In this document: piece after piece, positions 33,437 to 40,613 of the stretch
How the letters are laid out: every line of letters begins with the position of its first letter
Numbering within the stretch: the stretch's first letter is position 1
NCBI GenBank assembly: GCA_025449935.1
Contig: JANWIJ010000109.1
Span: forward strand, 1-43,441
Direction of reading: 5' to 3'
Length of the DNA stretch: 43,441 nucleotides
Source of the DNA: Chitinophagaceae bacterium
GTDB taxonomy: Bacteria > Bacteroidota > Bacteroidia > Chitinophagales > Chitinophagaceae
The notes under the pieces: generated by a model
Told to the model about the DNA's origin: nothing
Database searches by the model: none
What the model saw: the letters and a program-made list of their open reading frames with translations, nothing else
Program-made: the position numbers and the translations under genes

Positions 33437-34831
33437 ATGAGTAAGGTAAAGACATCTTTTTTCTGCCAGAATTGCGGTTATGAAAGTGTCAAATGGGTTG
33501 GTCAGTGTCCATCCTGTAATCAATGGAATACGTTTGTGGAAGAGACGGTTCATAAAGAACCGTTGAAGAACAATAATGGCTGGAAAGATTATAATGGGGA
33601 AAAAAGATCCAGCCGGACGATCTCACTCAACGAAATCAAAAGCAGCGAAGAAAAAAGATTACCAACTTCAGACTCCGAATTAAACAGGGTGTTGGGCGGT
33701 GGCATCGTTCCGGGAAGCCTGGTATTGGTAGCCGGTGAGCCGGGCATTGGAAAATCCACCTTGTTTTTACAAAACGGTTTATGGCTAAAAGGAATAAAGA
33801 TCCTTTACATCAGCGGCGAAGAGAGCGAACAGCAAATTAAAATGAGAGCAGAGCGTTTAAAGTTAGCGAATGATAATTTTTACCTGCTGACAGAAACTTC
33901 AACGCAGGTAATTTTCCAGGAGGTTAAAAAATTAAAGCCCCAATTAATTATTGTTGATTCGATACAAACAATGCAAACGCCTTTTATTGATTCGTCTCCC
34001 GGCAGTGTTTCGCAGATACGGGAATGTGCCGCGGAATTCCAGCGGTTTGCCAAAGAAACCAATACACCTGTTTTTTTAATTGGTCATATCACCAAGGACG
34101 GAAGCATTGCGGGTCCGAAGATCCTGGAACATATGGTAGATACGGTTTTGCAGTTTGAAGGCGACCGCCATTATGCTTACCGCCTGTTGCGTACTTTAAA
34201 GAACCGGTTTGGCAGCACATCCGAATTAGGCATTTATGAAATGACTGATGAAGGCATGAAAGCTGTGCTTAACCCGAGTGAAATACTCATCACCCAGAAA
34301 GAAGACCAGTTGAGCGGGATTGCGATTGCTGCCACCATCGAGGGGATGCGGCCCTTGTTAATCGAAGTTCAGGCATTGGTTACCCAATCCGTTTATGGCA
34401 CACCTCAAAGAACGGTCAGTGGTTTTGATCTCCGCCGGTTACAATTGCTCCTGGCTGTATTGGAAAAAAGAGGTGGGTTTCATTTCGGCGTAAAAGATGT
34501 TTTTTTAAACATAGCGGGAGGTTTAAAAATAGAAGATCCATCTATTGACCTGGCCGTTCTTTGCGCCTTGTTATCCTCCTACGAAGATGTTCCCCTGGCC
34601 AATCATCTTTGTTTTGCCGGGGAGGTTGGACTGAGTGGGGAAATCAGGGCAGTAAACCGGATTGATCAGCGGATTGCCGAAGCTGAAAAAATGGGTTTTG
34701 AAAAAATCATAGTTTCCAAATACAACCAGCCGGCAGGCAGGCAGGGGCATAAGAGCCCCGCAAAACAGAAATACAACATTGAAGTGATCACGATGGGGAG
34801 GGTTGAAGAAGTGTATAAATATCTTTTTTAA
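33437..34831 (+). CDS. radA: DNA repair protein RadA/Sms
   Basis: RadA is a RecA-like hexameric helicase that promotes branch migration in recombination and extends recombination tracts during transformation. The 464 residues include a zinc finger (C10, C13, C24, C27), Walker A GEPGIGKST at about 100-108, the RadA-specific KNRFG at 255-259 and a Lon-like C-terminal domain. Residues about 431-441 (QPAGRQGHKSP) look like an insertion compared with the family and are encoded by GC-rich palindromic DNA at 34727-34759. The comF gene starts 5 nt after the stop, so the two form an operon. Confidence 0.96.
   Translation: MSKVKTSFFCQNCGYESVKWVGQCPSCNQWNTFVEETVHKEPLKNNNGWKDYNGEKRSSRTISLNEIKSSEEKRLPTSDSELNRVLGGGIVPGSLVLVAGEPGIGKSTLFLQNGLWLKGIKILYISGEESEQQIKMRAERLKLANDNFYLLTETSTQVIFQEVKKLKPQLIIVDSIQTMQTPFIDSSPGSVSQIRECAAEFQRFAKETNTPVFLIGHITKDGSIAGPKILEHMVDTVLQFEGDRHYAYRLLRTLKNRFGSTSELGIYEMTDEGMKAVLNPSEILITQKEDQLSGIAIAATIEGMRPLLIEVQALVTQSVYGTPQRTVSGFDLRRLQLLLAVLEKRGGFHFGVKDVFLNIAGGLKIEDPSIDLAVLCALLSSYEDVPLANHLCFAGEVGLSGEIRAVNRIDQRIAEAEKMGFEKIIVSKYNQPAGRQGHKSPAKQKYNIEVITMGRVEEVYKYLF
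34727..34759. repeat. GC-rich palindromic insertion within radA
   Basis: The segment has CCGGCAGGCAGGCAGG followed by GGGGC (34744-34748) and GCCCC (34755-34759) around a 6-nt loop. It adds about ten residues to a loop of the RadA C-terminal domain while keeping the frame. Confidence 0.5.
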
Positions 34832-34836
34832 GGCTC

Positions 34837-35535
34837 ATGACAGACCTGAAAGAAATAAAAAATTCATTTATTCACCTGCTTTTCCCGCATATATGCTGCG
34901 GGTGTGGGAGTGATATTCTAAGTGAAAAAAATGCATTGTGCATGCGCTGTCTCGAAGCAATGCCAGAAACAAATTTTGAACTATATCCCGGTAATCCCGT
35001 TGAAAAACTTTTTTGGGGCCGGTTGCAGCTGTTCGCGGCAACAGGGCAATTTTATTTTACCAAGGAATCCCTCATGCAGCACCTGATGCACCAGTTCAAA
35101 TACAAAGGAAACAGGGAACTTGGGTTACAACTCGGCAGGATCATGGGGGAACAAATACAGCGATCGGGGCGGTTCAGGGCTGATGCACTGGTTCCCCTGC
35201 CTCTTTTCCCGGCGAAAGAAAAAAGAAGGGGTTATAACCAGGCTGCCGTTTTATGCGAGGGTATCCAGAAAGTCCTAAACATTCCCCTGCTGGATAAAGT
35301 AATTATTCGACCCCAGCATACTGAAACCCAAACAAAAAAAGGAAGGATTGAAAGATGGAAGAATATGGAAGGTAAATTTATACTCACAGATCCCGGCCCG
35401 CTCAGTCACAAACATATCTTATTAATAGATGACGTGGCAACAACCGGGGCTACCCTTGAAGCCTGTGGGATGGAGCTGATGAAAGCAGAAAATATGACAC
35501 TGAGCGTGGCAACGCTTTGTGTTGCTTCTCGTTAA
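34837..35535 (+). CDS. comF: ComF family phosphoribosyltransferase-like competence protein
   Basis: The 232-residue protein has a four-cysteine zinc region at the start (CCGCGSDILSEKNALCMRCL) and a type I phosphoribosyltransferase domain, with LVPLPLFPAKEKRRGYNQA and the PRPP loop ILLIDDVATTGATLEACG. ComF proteins assist the uptake or processing of transforming DNA in the cytoplasm. It lies 5 nt behind radA. Together with comEC in this window it points to natural transformation. The next gene starts 30 nt downstream. Confidence 0.93.
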   Translation: MTDLKEIKNSFIHLLFPHICCGCGSDILSEKNALCMRCLEAMPETNFELYPGNPVEKLFWGRLQLFAATGQFYFTKESLMQHLMHQFKYKGNRELGLQLGRIMGEQIQRSGRFRADALVPLPLFPAKEKRRGYNQAAVLCEGIQKVLNIPLLDKVIIRPQHTETQTKKGRIERWKNMEGKFILTDPGPLSHKHILLIDDVATTGATLEACGMELMKAENMTLSVATLCVASR

Positions 35536-35565
35536 TCTCAATTTCTTCTGTTATTTTTGGAGTCA

Positions 35566-36954
35566 ATGAAAATCCCTGGAATTCTGCTCCTATCCCTGCT
35601 CGTCTTTATTTTTTCCTGCAGAAAAGATTCCTATATCACTTCCCCGGATGCCCGGGTTACTATTTCAGCCGACACTCTGAAATATGACACCGTTTTTGTT
35701 ACAGCTGGTTCCATTTACCAGTCATTTACCATCATTAATGAAAATAACCAGAAGCTCCGTTTATCCTCAGTAAAACTGATGGGCGGCGCTGCATCTTCCT
35801 ATAAAATGAATGTGGATGGAATTGCAGGTGCGCAGTTCACTGATCTTGAAATTGAAGCTAATGACAGTATTTATGTATTTGTACAGGTTAATGTCGATCC
35901 CGCTACCGGGAGTCTTCCCTTTATTATCCGGGACAGTATTCAGGTCAGGTATAACGGGACTGACCGGCTGGTTCAACTGGAAGCATGGGGAAAGAATGCA
36001 CATTTTTTCCGGGATAAAGTGATCATGGCAGATGAAACATGGAACAATGATCTGCCTTATGTCATCCTGGGTTCTTTACTGATCGACGCCGGCAAAACTC
36101 TCACCATTAATCAAGGCTGCAAGGTTTACGTGCATGCGGATGCCCCGGTTATTGTGGACGGAACTCTCCGGGTAAATGGACAAAAAGATACAGCTGACCG
36201 GGTTTATTTCCAGGGAGACCGCCTGGATGAACCATACAGGAGCTTCCCTGCCAGCTGGCCAGGTATATTTTTCCGGAATACTTCCCGGGACAACCTGCTT
36301 TCTTATGCTGTAATAAAAAATGCATACCAGGCCATTGCAGTACAGGATCCTTCTCCCAATACAAATCCAAAGGTGACGCTGCAGGAATGTGTAATTGACA
36401 ATGCTTTTGACGCGGGTATCATTGCGGTCAACTCAAGTATAACTGCCCGGAATTGCCTGGTCAGTAATTGCGGAAAAAATATTTTGCTTGTCAAAGGTGG
36501 TAATTACCAATTCACTCATTGCACCGTGGTTACCTATGCCAACCGGTTTATCGATCATAAAGACCCGGTACTTACTGTAACGAACTTTGCGAATAACGCC
36601 ACAGCTGACCTGAATGCCAGCTTTATCAATTGTATTTTCTGGGGCGAGAATGGCCTGGCTACTGATGAAGTGGTGGTTTTAAAAACAGGTTCCACTGTAT
36701 TCAATGTAACATTTGATCATAACCTGTGGAAAGTACAGTCAGTCCCGGCCAATATTAATCCCCCGCTGGGTATGATTAATAATCAACCGCCGCGGTTTGA
36801 CAGCATTAATACTTCTGATCATTATTATGATTTCCGTTTGAAAACAGGTTCACCCGCCCTGAATACGGGAACCAGCGCTGGAATAACCAGTGATCTGGAT
36901 GGGAAACCAAGGCCGGTTGGATTACCGGACCTGGGGTGTTTCGAAAAACAATAA
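35566..36954 (+). CDS. Lipoprotein with right-handed beta-helix
   Basis: I choose the ATG at 35566 over the TTG at 35557, because it puts a lipoprotein signal (MKIPGILLLSLLVFIFSC, C18) at the start. The product has 462 residues. Residues about 25-140 look like an immunoglobulin-like beta domain (FTIINENNQKLRLSSVKL). From about 165 the sequence has repeated short beta-strands with asparagine and glycine turns (DGTLRVNGQKDTADRV, LQECVIDNAFDAGIIAVNSS, FINCIFWGENG), typical of a right-handed parallel beta-helix. The C-terminal DLDGKPRPVGLPDLGCFE is a motif found at the end of many such proteins. The ligand or substrate is unknown. Probably surface or outer-membrane anchored. Confidence 0.85.
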   Translation: MKIPGILLLSLLVFIFSCRKDSYITSPDARVTISADTLKYDTVFVTAGSIYQSFTIINENNQKLRLSSVKLMGGAASSYKMNVDGIAGAQFTDLEIEANDSIYVFVQVNVDPATGSLPFIIRDSIQVRYNGTDRLVQLEAWGKNAHFFRDKVIMADETWNNDLPYVILGSLLIDAGKTLTINQGCKVYVHADAPVIVDGTLRVNGQKDTADRVYFQGDRLDEPYRSFPASWPGIFFRNTSRDNLLSYAVIKNAYQAIAVQDPSPNTNPKVTLQECVIDNAFDAGIIAVNSSITARNCLVSNCGKNILLVKGGNYQFTHCTVVTYANRFIDHKDPVLTVTNFANNATADLNASFINCIFWGENGLATDEVVVLKTGSTVFNVTFDHNLWKVQSVPANINPPLGMINNQPPRFDSINTSDHYYDFRLKTGSPALNTGTSAGITSDLDGKPRPVGLPDLGCFEKQ

Positions 36955-37005
36955 CCTCCGGCAACGACCCGGAAACTTAGCACGATTACAGAAGGGTATT
37001 GGCTT

Positions 37006-37013
37006 TATCTTTG
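37006..37013 (+). promoter_or_regulatory. -7 element ahead of glutathione peroxidase
   Basis: TATCTTTG matches TAnnTTTG exactly. No TTG is seen at the -33 distance. Transcription would begin near 37020, about 35 nt before the ATG. Confidence 0.45.
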
Positions 37014-37054
37014 TTGTTCACAGGCTTGATTCAGCTTCATTCAAACTATCTATC

Positions 37055-37618
37055 ATGAAATCATTATTGCTCACACTCATCTTATCTGCCACACTAACCG
37101 GTGGTTCTATTTACGATTTCAAAGTGCCGGGCCTGGACGGAGAGATCGATTTTTCGAAATACAAGGGGAAGAAAATAATGATTGTCAATACCGCCTCACA
37201 ATGTGGCAACACCCCGCAATACAAGGACCTGGAATCCCTGTATGAAAAATATAAGGAGAAACTGGTGATTGTTGGTTTCCCGGCCAACAATTTTGGAGGA
37301 CAGGAGCCGGGGACAAACGCAGAAATAAAGGCATTTTGCTCGAAGGAGTTTAATGTAACCTTCCCCATGGCAGAAAAAATATCCGTGAAAGGTGAGGATA
37401 TTCACCCGTTATACAAATGGCTGACTGACCAGTCAAAAGAAATGGCAAAAAATGTTCCGGCCGATAATTCAAAGGACCTGGTCTGGAAAAGTTTTTTACA
37501 AAACCCGGTTACCTGGAATTTCACCAAATTCCTGATTGATGAGAAAGGAAACTTAGTTGCCATATTTCATCATAAAGTGAACCCGATGAGCCCGGAAATT
37601 TTAAAGTACCTGAATTAA
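37055..37618 (+). CDS. Glutathione peroxidase family thiol peroxidase, exported
   Basis: The start at ATG 37055 is preferred because a longer frame overlaps the previous gene; the short form has a signal-like start (MKSLLLTLILSATLTGG) and 187 residues. The catalytic set is complete: C50 in NTASQCGN, Q83 in FGGQEPG, W154 and N155 in VTWNFTKF. C95 in KAFCSKEF stands where thioredoxin-dependent members have the resolving cysteine. The FPCNQF stretch of most members reads FPANNF here. The enzyme probably reduces peroxides with thioredoxin rather than glutathione. The hydrophobic start suggests the periplasm. A strong terminator follows. Confidence 0.92.
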   Translation: MKSLLLTLILSATLTGGSIYDFKVPGLDGEIDFSKYKGKKIMIVNTASQCGNTPQYKDLESLYEKYKEKLVIVGFPANNFGGQEPGTNAEIKAFCSKEFNVTFPMAEKISVKGEDIHPLYKWLTDQSKEMAKNVPADNSKDLVWKSFLQNPVTWNFTKFLIDEKGNLVAIFHHKVNPMSPEILKYLN

Positions 37619-37654
37619 GTGTAACGGCTTACATCGATCTGTAGGAACAAAAGG

Positions 37655-37688
37655 AAAAGTGATGCTGGCATTCCAGGTCACTTTTTTT
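37655..37688 (+). terminator. Intrinsic terminator after glutathione peroxidase
   Basis: AAAAGTGA (37655-37662) pairs with TCACTTTT (37678-37685), with an inner CTGG/CCAG stem and a CATT loop, then a T run. It lies 36 nt after the stop and isolates the gene from holB. Confidence 0.9.
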
Positions 37689-37716
37689 ATTTAGAGAAAG
37701 TTTACTTTCGCTGTCC

Positions 37717-38976
37717 ATGCAATTCGCCCACATCATTGGTCAAACCCCTGTTAAACAGCAACTGGCGGAACTGGTACAACATAACCGTCTCAGTCATGCA
37801 TTGTTGTTTTTGGGCAAAGAGGGATCTGGCTCCTTATCGCTGGCGCTGGGATTTGCACAATACCTTGTTTGTGAAAAAGTGAATGAACGAAAGCCGGGTA
37901 CCGCGGTTCAGGAGACAGGGCCTTCGCTGTTTGAAGCTGCAGCACCCGTTGCGGGCAAACAGCAACCAATAACCAGCAACGATTCCTGCGGTATATGCCC
38001 GGCTTGTTTAAAAGCAAATCAACTTATTCACCCGGACATTCATTTTTCTTATCCCACAGTCACGAAAAAACCAGGAGATAAACCGGTTGCCACCGATTTT
38101 ATAGCTGATTGGCGGGAGTTTATCCGGTTGAATCTCTATGGAAATTTGTATGACTGGATAGAGCAAATTAAAGAAAAAGAAAATAGCCAGGGAAAGATAA
38201 CCGCCGAAGAATGTAACGACATAATCCGAAAACTGAGCCTGAAGAGTTTTGAAAGTGAGTATAAGATTTTAATTATGTGGATGCCCGAAATGCTGGGTAC
38301 CGAAGGCAATAAATTACTCAAGCTGATTGAGGAGCCTCCACCGAATACCCTGTTCATACTGGTGACAGAAAATGAAGCACAGGTTTTACAAACCATCGTC
38401 AGCCGGTGCCAGTTAATAAAAATCCCTTCACTTGAAACCAAAGACATCGAAGAAGCGCTGATCAGCCGGAACAAAACTGAACCCTCTATTGCCCGGCAGG
38501 TGGCCGGGGTGAGTGAAGGAAATTACCGGGAGGCTCTCCAAATGGTACAACATGCAGAAGAGGACTGGCAGGGACTTCTCCGGGAATGGCTGAATGCGAT
38601 TTTGAAAACAGGCCCCGTAGCCCAGGCTAAATGGGTTGAAGAAATAAGCCGTCTGGGGAGGGAAAAACAAAAGCAGTTTCTCCGTTATTTTAATCATTTA
38701 CTGGAACAGGCCATTCATGTAAGGATCGCTTCCATGGGAGCTCCGGACGGGACAGTCCCCCCTGCCCTGGCCGGGGGCAGACCAGATTCAGAACGGGATT
38801 TTGCAGAGAGGCTGAATAAAATAGCGGGAATTGAGCAGCAACAGGCCATTATCGCGGAATTGGACAAGGCCAGCTATTACATAGAACGGAATGCCCACGG
38901 TAAAATGCTCTTTCATGCCCTGACCATTAAACTATACCATATCATTCAGGACAAAATTGTATTTTTGATGGATTGA
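37717..38976 (+). CDS. holB: DNA polymerase III delta' subunit
   Basis: Delta' is the clamp-loader stator. The 419 residues have the AAA+ N-terminus (IIGQTPVKQQLAELVQHNRL; SHALLFLGKEGSGS), with the Walker lysine replaced, as is normal for the ATP-inactive delta'. A zinc module is formed by C52, C91, C94 and C97. The sensor region is SRCQLIKIPS, and the C-terminal collar follows. Two stretches look expanded: about 59-88 between the first and second zinc cysteines, and 342-358 (GAPDGTVPPALAGGRPD), encoded by GC-rich inverted-repeat DNA. A TACTTTCG at 37703-37710 may be a -7 element for a near-leaderless message. Confidence 0.88.
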   Translation: MQFAHIIGQTPVKQQLAELVQHNRLSHALLFLGKEGSGSLSLALGFAQYLVCEKVNERKPGTAVQETGPSLFEAAAPVAGKQQPITSNDSCGICPACLKANQLIHPDIHFSYPTVTKKPGDKPVATDFIADWREFIRLNLYGNLYDWIEQIKEKENSQGKITAEECNDIIRKLSLKSFESEYKILIMWMPEMLGTEGNKLLKLIEEPPPNTLFILVTENEAQVLQTIVSRCQLIKIPSLETKDIEEALISRNKTEPSIARQVAGVSEGNYREALQMVQHAEEDWQGLLREWLNAILKTGPVAQAKWVEEISRLGREKQKQFLRYFNHLLEQAIHVRIASMGAPDGTVPPALAGGRPDSERDFAERLNKIAGIEQQQAIIAELDKASYYIERNAHGKMLFHALTIKLYHIIQDKIVFLMD

Positions 38977-39217
38977 GGTGGGAAGTGGGGAATGGCCAGT
39001 GTTATGAAGAAACCCTAAAGTCCTGAATTTCTAAAATGCTTCGTTTGTTTTTTCCACATATAACTGTCTCACAAACATCGGACTGTGGCAATTATTGCCC
39101 GGTAGAATTACCGAACGTTGAAGAGTGCGACGCAACGAAAGCTGAATAGAATTACTGCGGCCGGGTCCATTATCTCCTCAATTTTTAATTACTAATTATC
39201 AATTATTCATTCGAATA
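38977..39217. other. Intergenic region with a repeat-like element
   Basis: The 241 nt between holB and the ricT-like gene hold no coding frame. CGTTG (39116-39120) and CAACG (39133-39137) bracket a short GC-rich loop inside an element of about 38 nt (39111-39148), which has the look of a dispersed palindromic repeat. The last 45 nt before the ATG are very AT-rich. No consensus promoter stands out. Confidence 0.4.
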
Positions 39218-40603
39218 ATGAGTTGTACAAGTTGCAGTACCGCTTCGAACGGTAAACCGGGTGGATGTAAGAGCAATGGCGGGTGCAGTACCGGTGGATG
39301 TAACCGTATGAACACCCATGACTGGCTCCGCAACCTGCCAATAAGTGATGTGTCCAGCACCTGCAAAGTGATGGAAGTTAGCTTTAGCCAGGGAACCCGT
39401 AAGGATTTTTACCGCAACCCGACCTTACAACCTTTTGAAAAAGGAGACCTGATCTCTGTAGAAGGGGTCAGCGGTTTTGATGTAGGTGAAGTGTCCCTGA
39501 CCGGCGAGATTGTTCGCCTGCAATTGAAGAAACGGAACGTGAAGGAAGACAATCCTGAAATGAAAAAAGTATTACGGGTTGCTACCGACCGTGATATAGA
39601 TATCTGGAAACAGAACAAGGCCCGGGAACCGGAGGCTGTTATCCGTAGCCGCGCCATTGCCAGGCAATTGAAACTGGATATGAAAATAAGCCAGGTGGAA
39701 ATGCAGGCTGATGGAAGAAAAGCAACCTTTTTTTATATAGCAGATGGCCGTGTAGATTTCAGGGAACTGATCAAAGTATACGCATCTGAATTTAGGGTAA
39801 AGGTGGAGATGCGGCAGATCGGCGCCAGGCAGGAAGCCGGTAAAGTAGGTGGAATTGGCAGTTGCGGCAGGGAACTATGCTGCAGTACCTGGCTGACCGA
39901 TTTTAAATCGGTAAACACTGCCGCAGCCCGTTACCAGAACCTTTCCATAAACCAGACGAAACTAAGCGGGCAGTGTGGCCGGTTGAAATGTTGTTTGAAT
40001 TATGAGCTGGACACTTACCTCGATGCTTTACAACATTTTCCCGATAACTGTGATGTGATACAGGTGACAAAAGGCAATGCCTTCCTGATCAAAAAAGATA
40101 TTTTCAAAAACCTGATGTGGTACACATTGCCTGACAGCAATAAACAGTACCCGCTGACGATTGAAAGAGTTCGAAAAATTAAATCCCTGAACCAGCAGGG
40201 TGTTATCCCGGATGAACTGGAACCCGTGGAAGTAGTGTCAGGTAAACCCAAAGAAGCCGAACCGGAATTTGTGGAATTAGTTGGCCAGATAAGTTTACGC
40301 AGCCTGGATAAAGCCGCCGATAAAAAACGCCGTCAAAATCAACCGGGTAACCAGCAAAGAGGTCAAAGACCCCAGCAAAGACAACAGGGAGGACAACAGC
40401 AAGGCGGTGGACAGCAGAGACAGCAAGGTGGCGGGCAACAGCGGCAGCAGGGAGGTCAGCAACAAAGGCCGTCACGTAACCAGCAAGGTGGTAATCAGCA
40501 GCGACCAAACAATCCAAACAGGAATAATCAGCAGCGGCCAAACAACCCTAACAGGAATAACCAGCAACGGCCGGATAATCCGAACCAGGGAAAGGATAAA
40601 TAA
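39218..40603 (+). CDS. ricT: RicT-like PSP1-domain protein with Cys-rich start and Gln/Asn-rich tail
   Basis: The 461 residues contain a PSP1/RicT (YaaT) domain at about 55-300, with the cysteine pairs GSCGRELCCSTW and GQCGRLKCCLNYELD that bind an iron-sulfur cluster in the Bacillus RicT complex, which assists RNase Y processing. Two extensions are unusual: residues 1-29 carry five cysteines (C3, C6, C17, C23, C28), and residues from about 370 are a low-complexity tail of glutamine, arginine, asparagine and glycine with an 11-residue repeat. It lies 241 nt behind holB. A role in RNA turnover or motility is unproven. Confidence 0.85.
   Translation: MSCTSCSTASNGKPGGCKSNGGCSTGGCNRMNTHDWLRNLPISDVSSTCKVMEVSFSQGTRKDFYRNPTLQPFEKGDLISVEGVSGFDVGEVSLTGEIVRLQLKKRNVKEDNPEMKKVLRVATDRDIDIWKQNKAREPEAVIRSRAIARQLKLDMKISQVEMQADGRKATFFYIADGRVDFRELIKVYASEFRVKVEMRQIGARQEAGKVGGIGSCGRELCCSTWLTDFKSVNTAAARYQNLSINQTKLSGQCGRLKCCLNYELDTYLDALQHFPDNCDVIQVTKGNAFLIKKDIFKNLMWYTLPDSNKQYPLTIERVRKIKSLNQQGVIPDELEPVEVVSGKPKEAEPEFVELVGQISLRSLDKAADKKRRQNQPGNQQRGQRPQQRQQGGQQQGGGQQRQQGGGQQRQQGGQQQRPSRNQQGGNQQRPNNPNRNNQQRPNNPNRNNQQRPDNPNQGKDK
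40496..40594 (+). repeat. 33-nt tandem repeat encoding QQRPNNPNRNN
   Basis: Three units: 40496-40528, 40529-40561 and a diverged 40562-40594. Each encodes an 11-residue unit of the ricT-like tail. Synonymous differences between units show that they are not very recent copies. Confidence 0.8.
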
Positions 40604-40613
40604 TTTAATTTAA

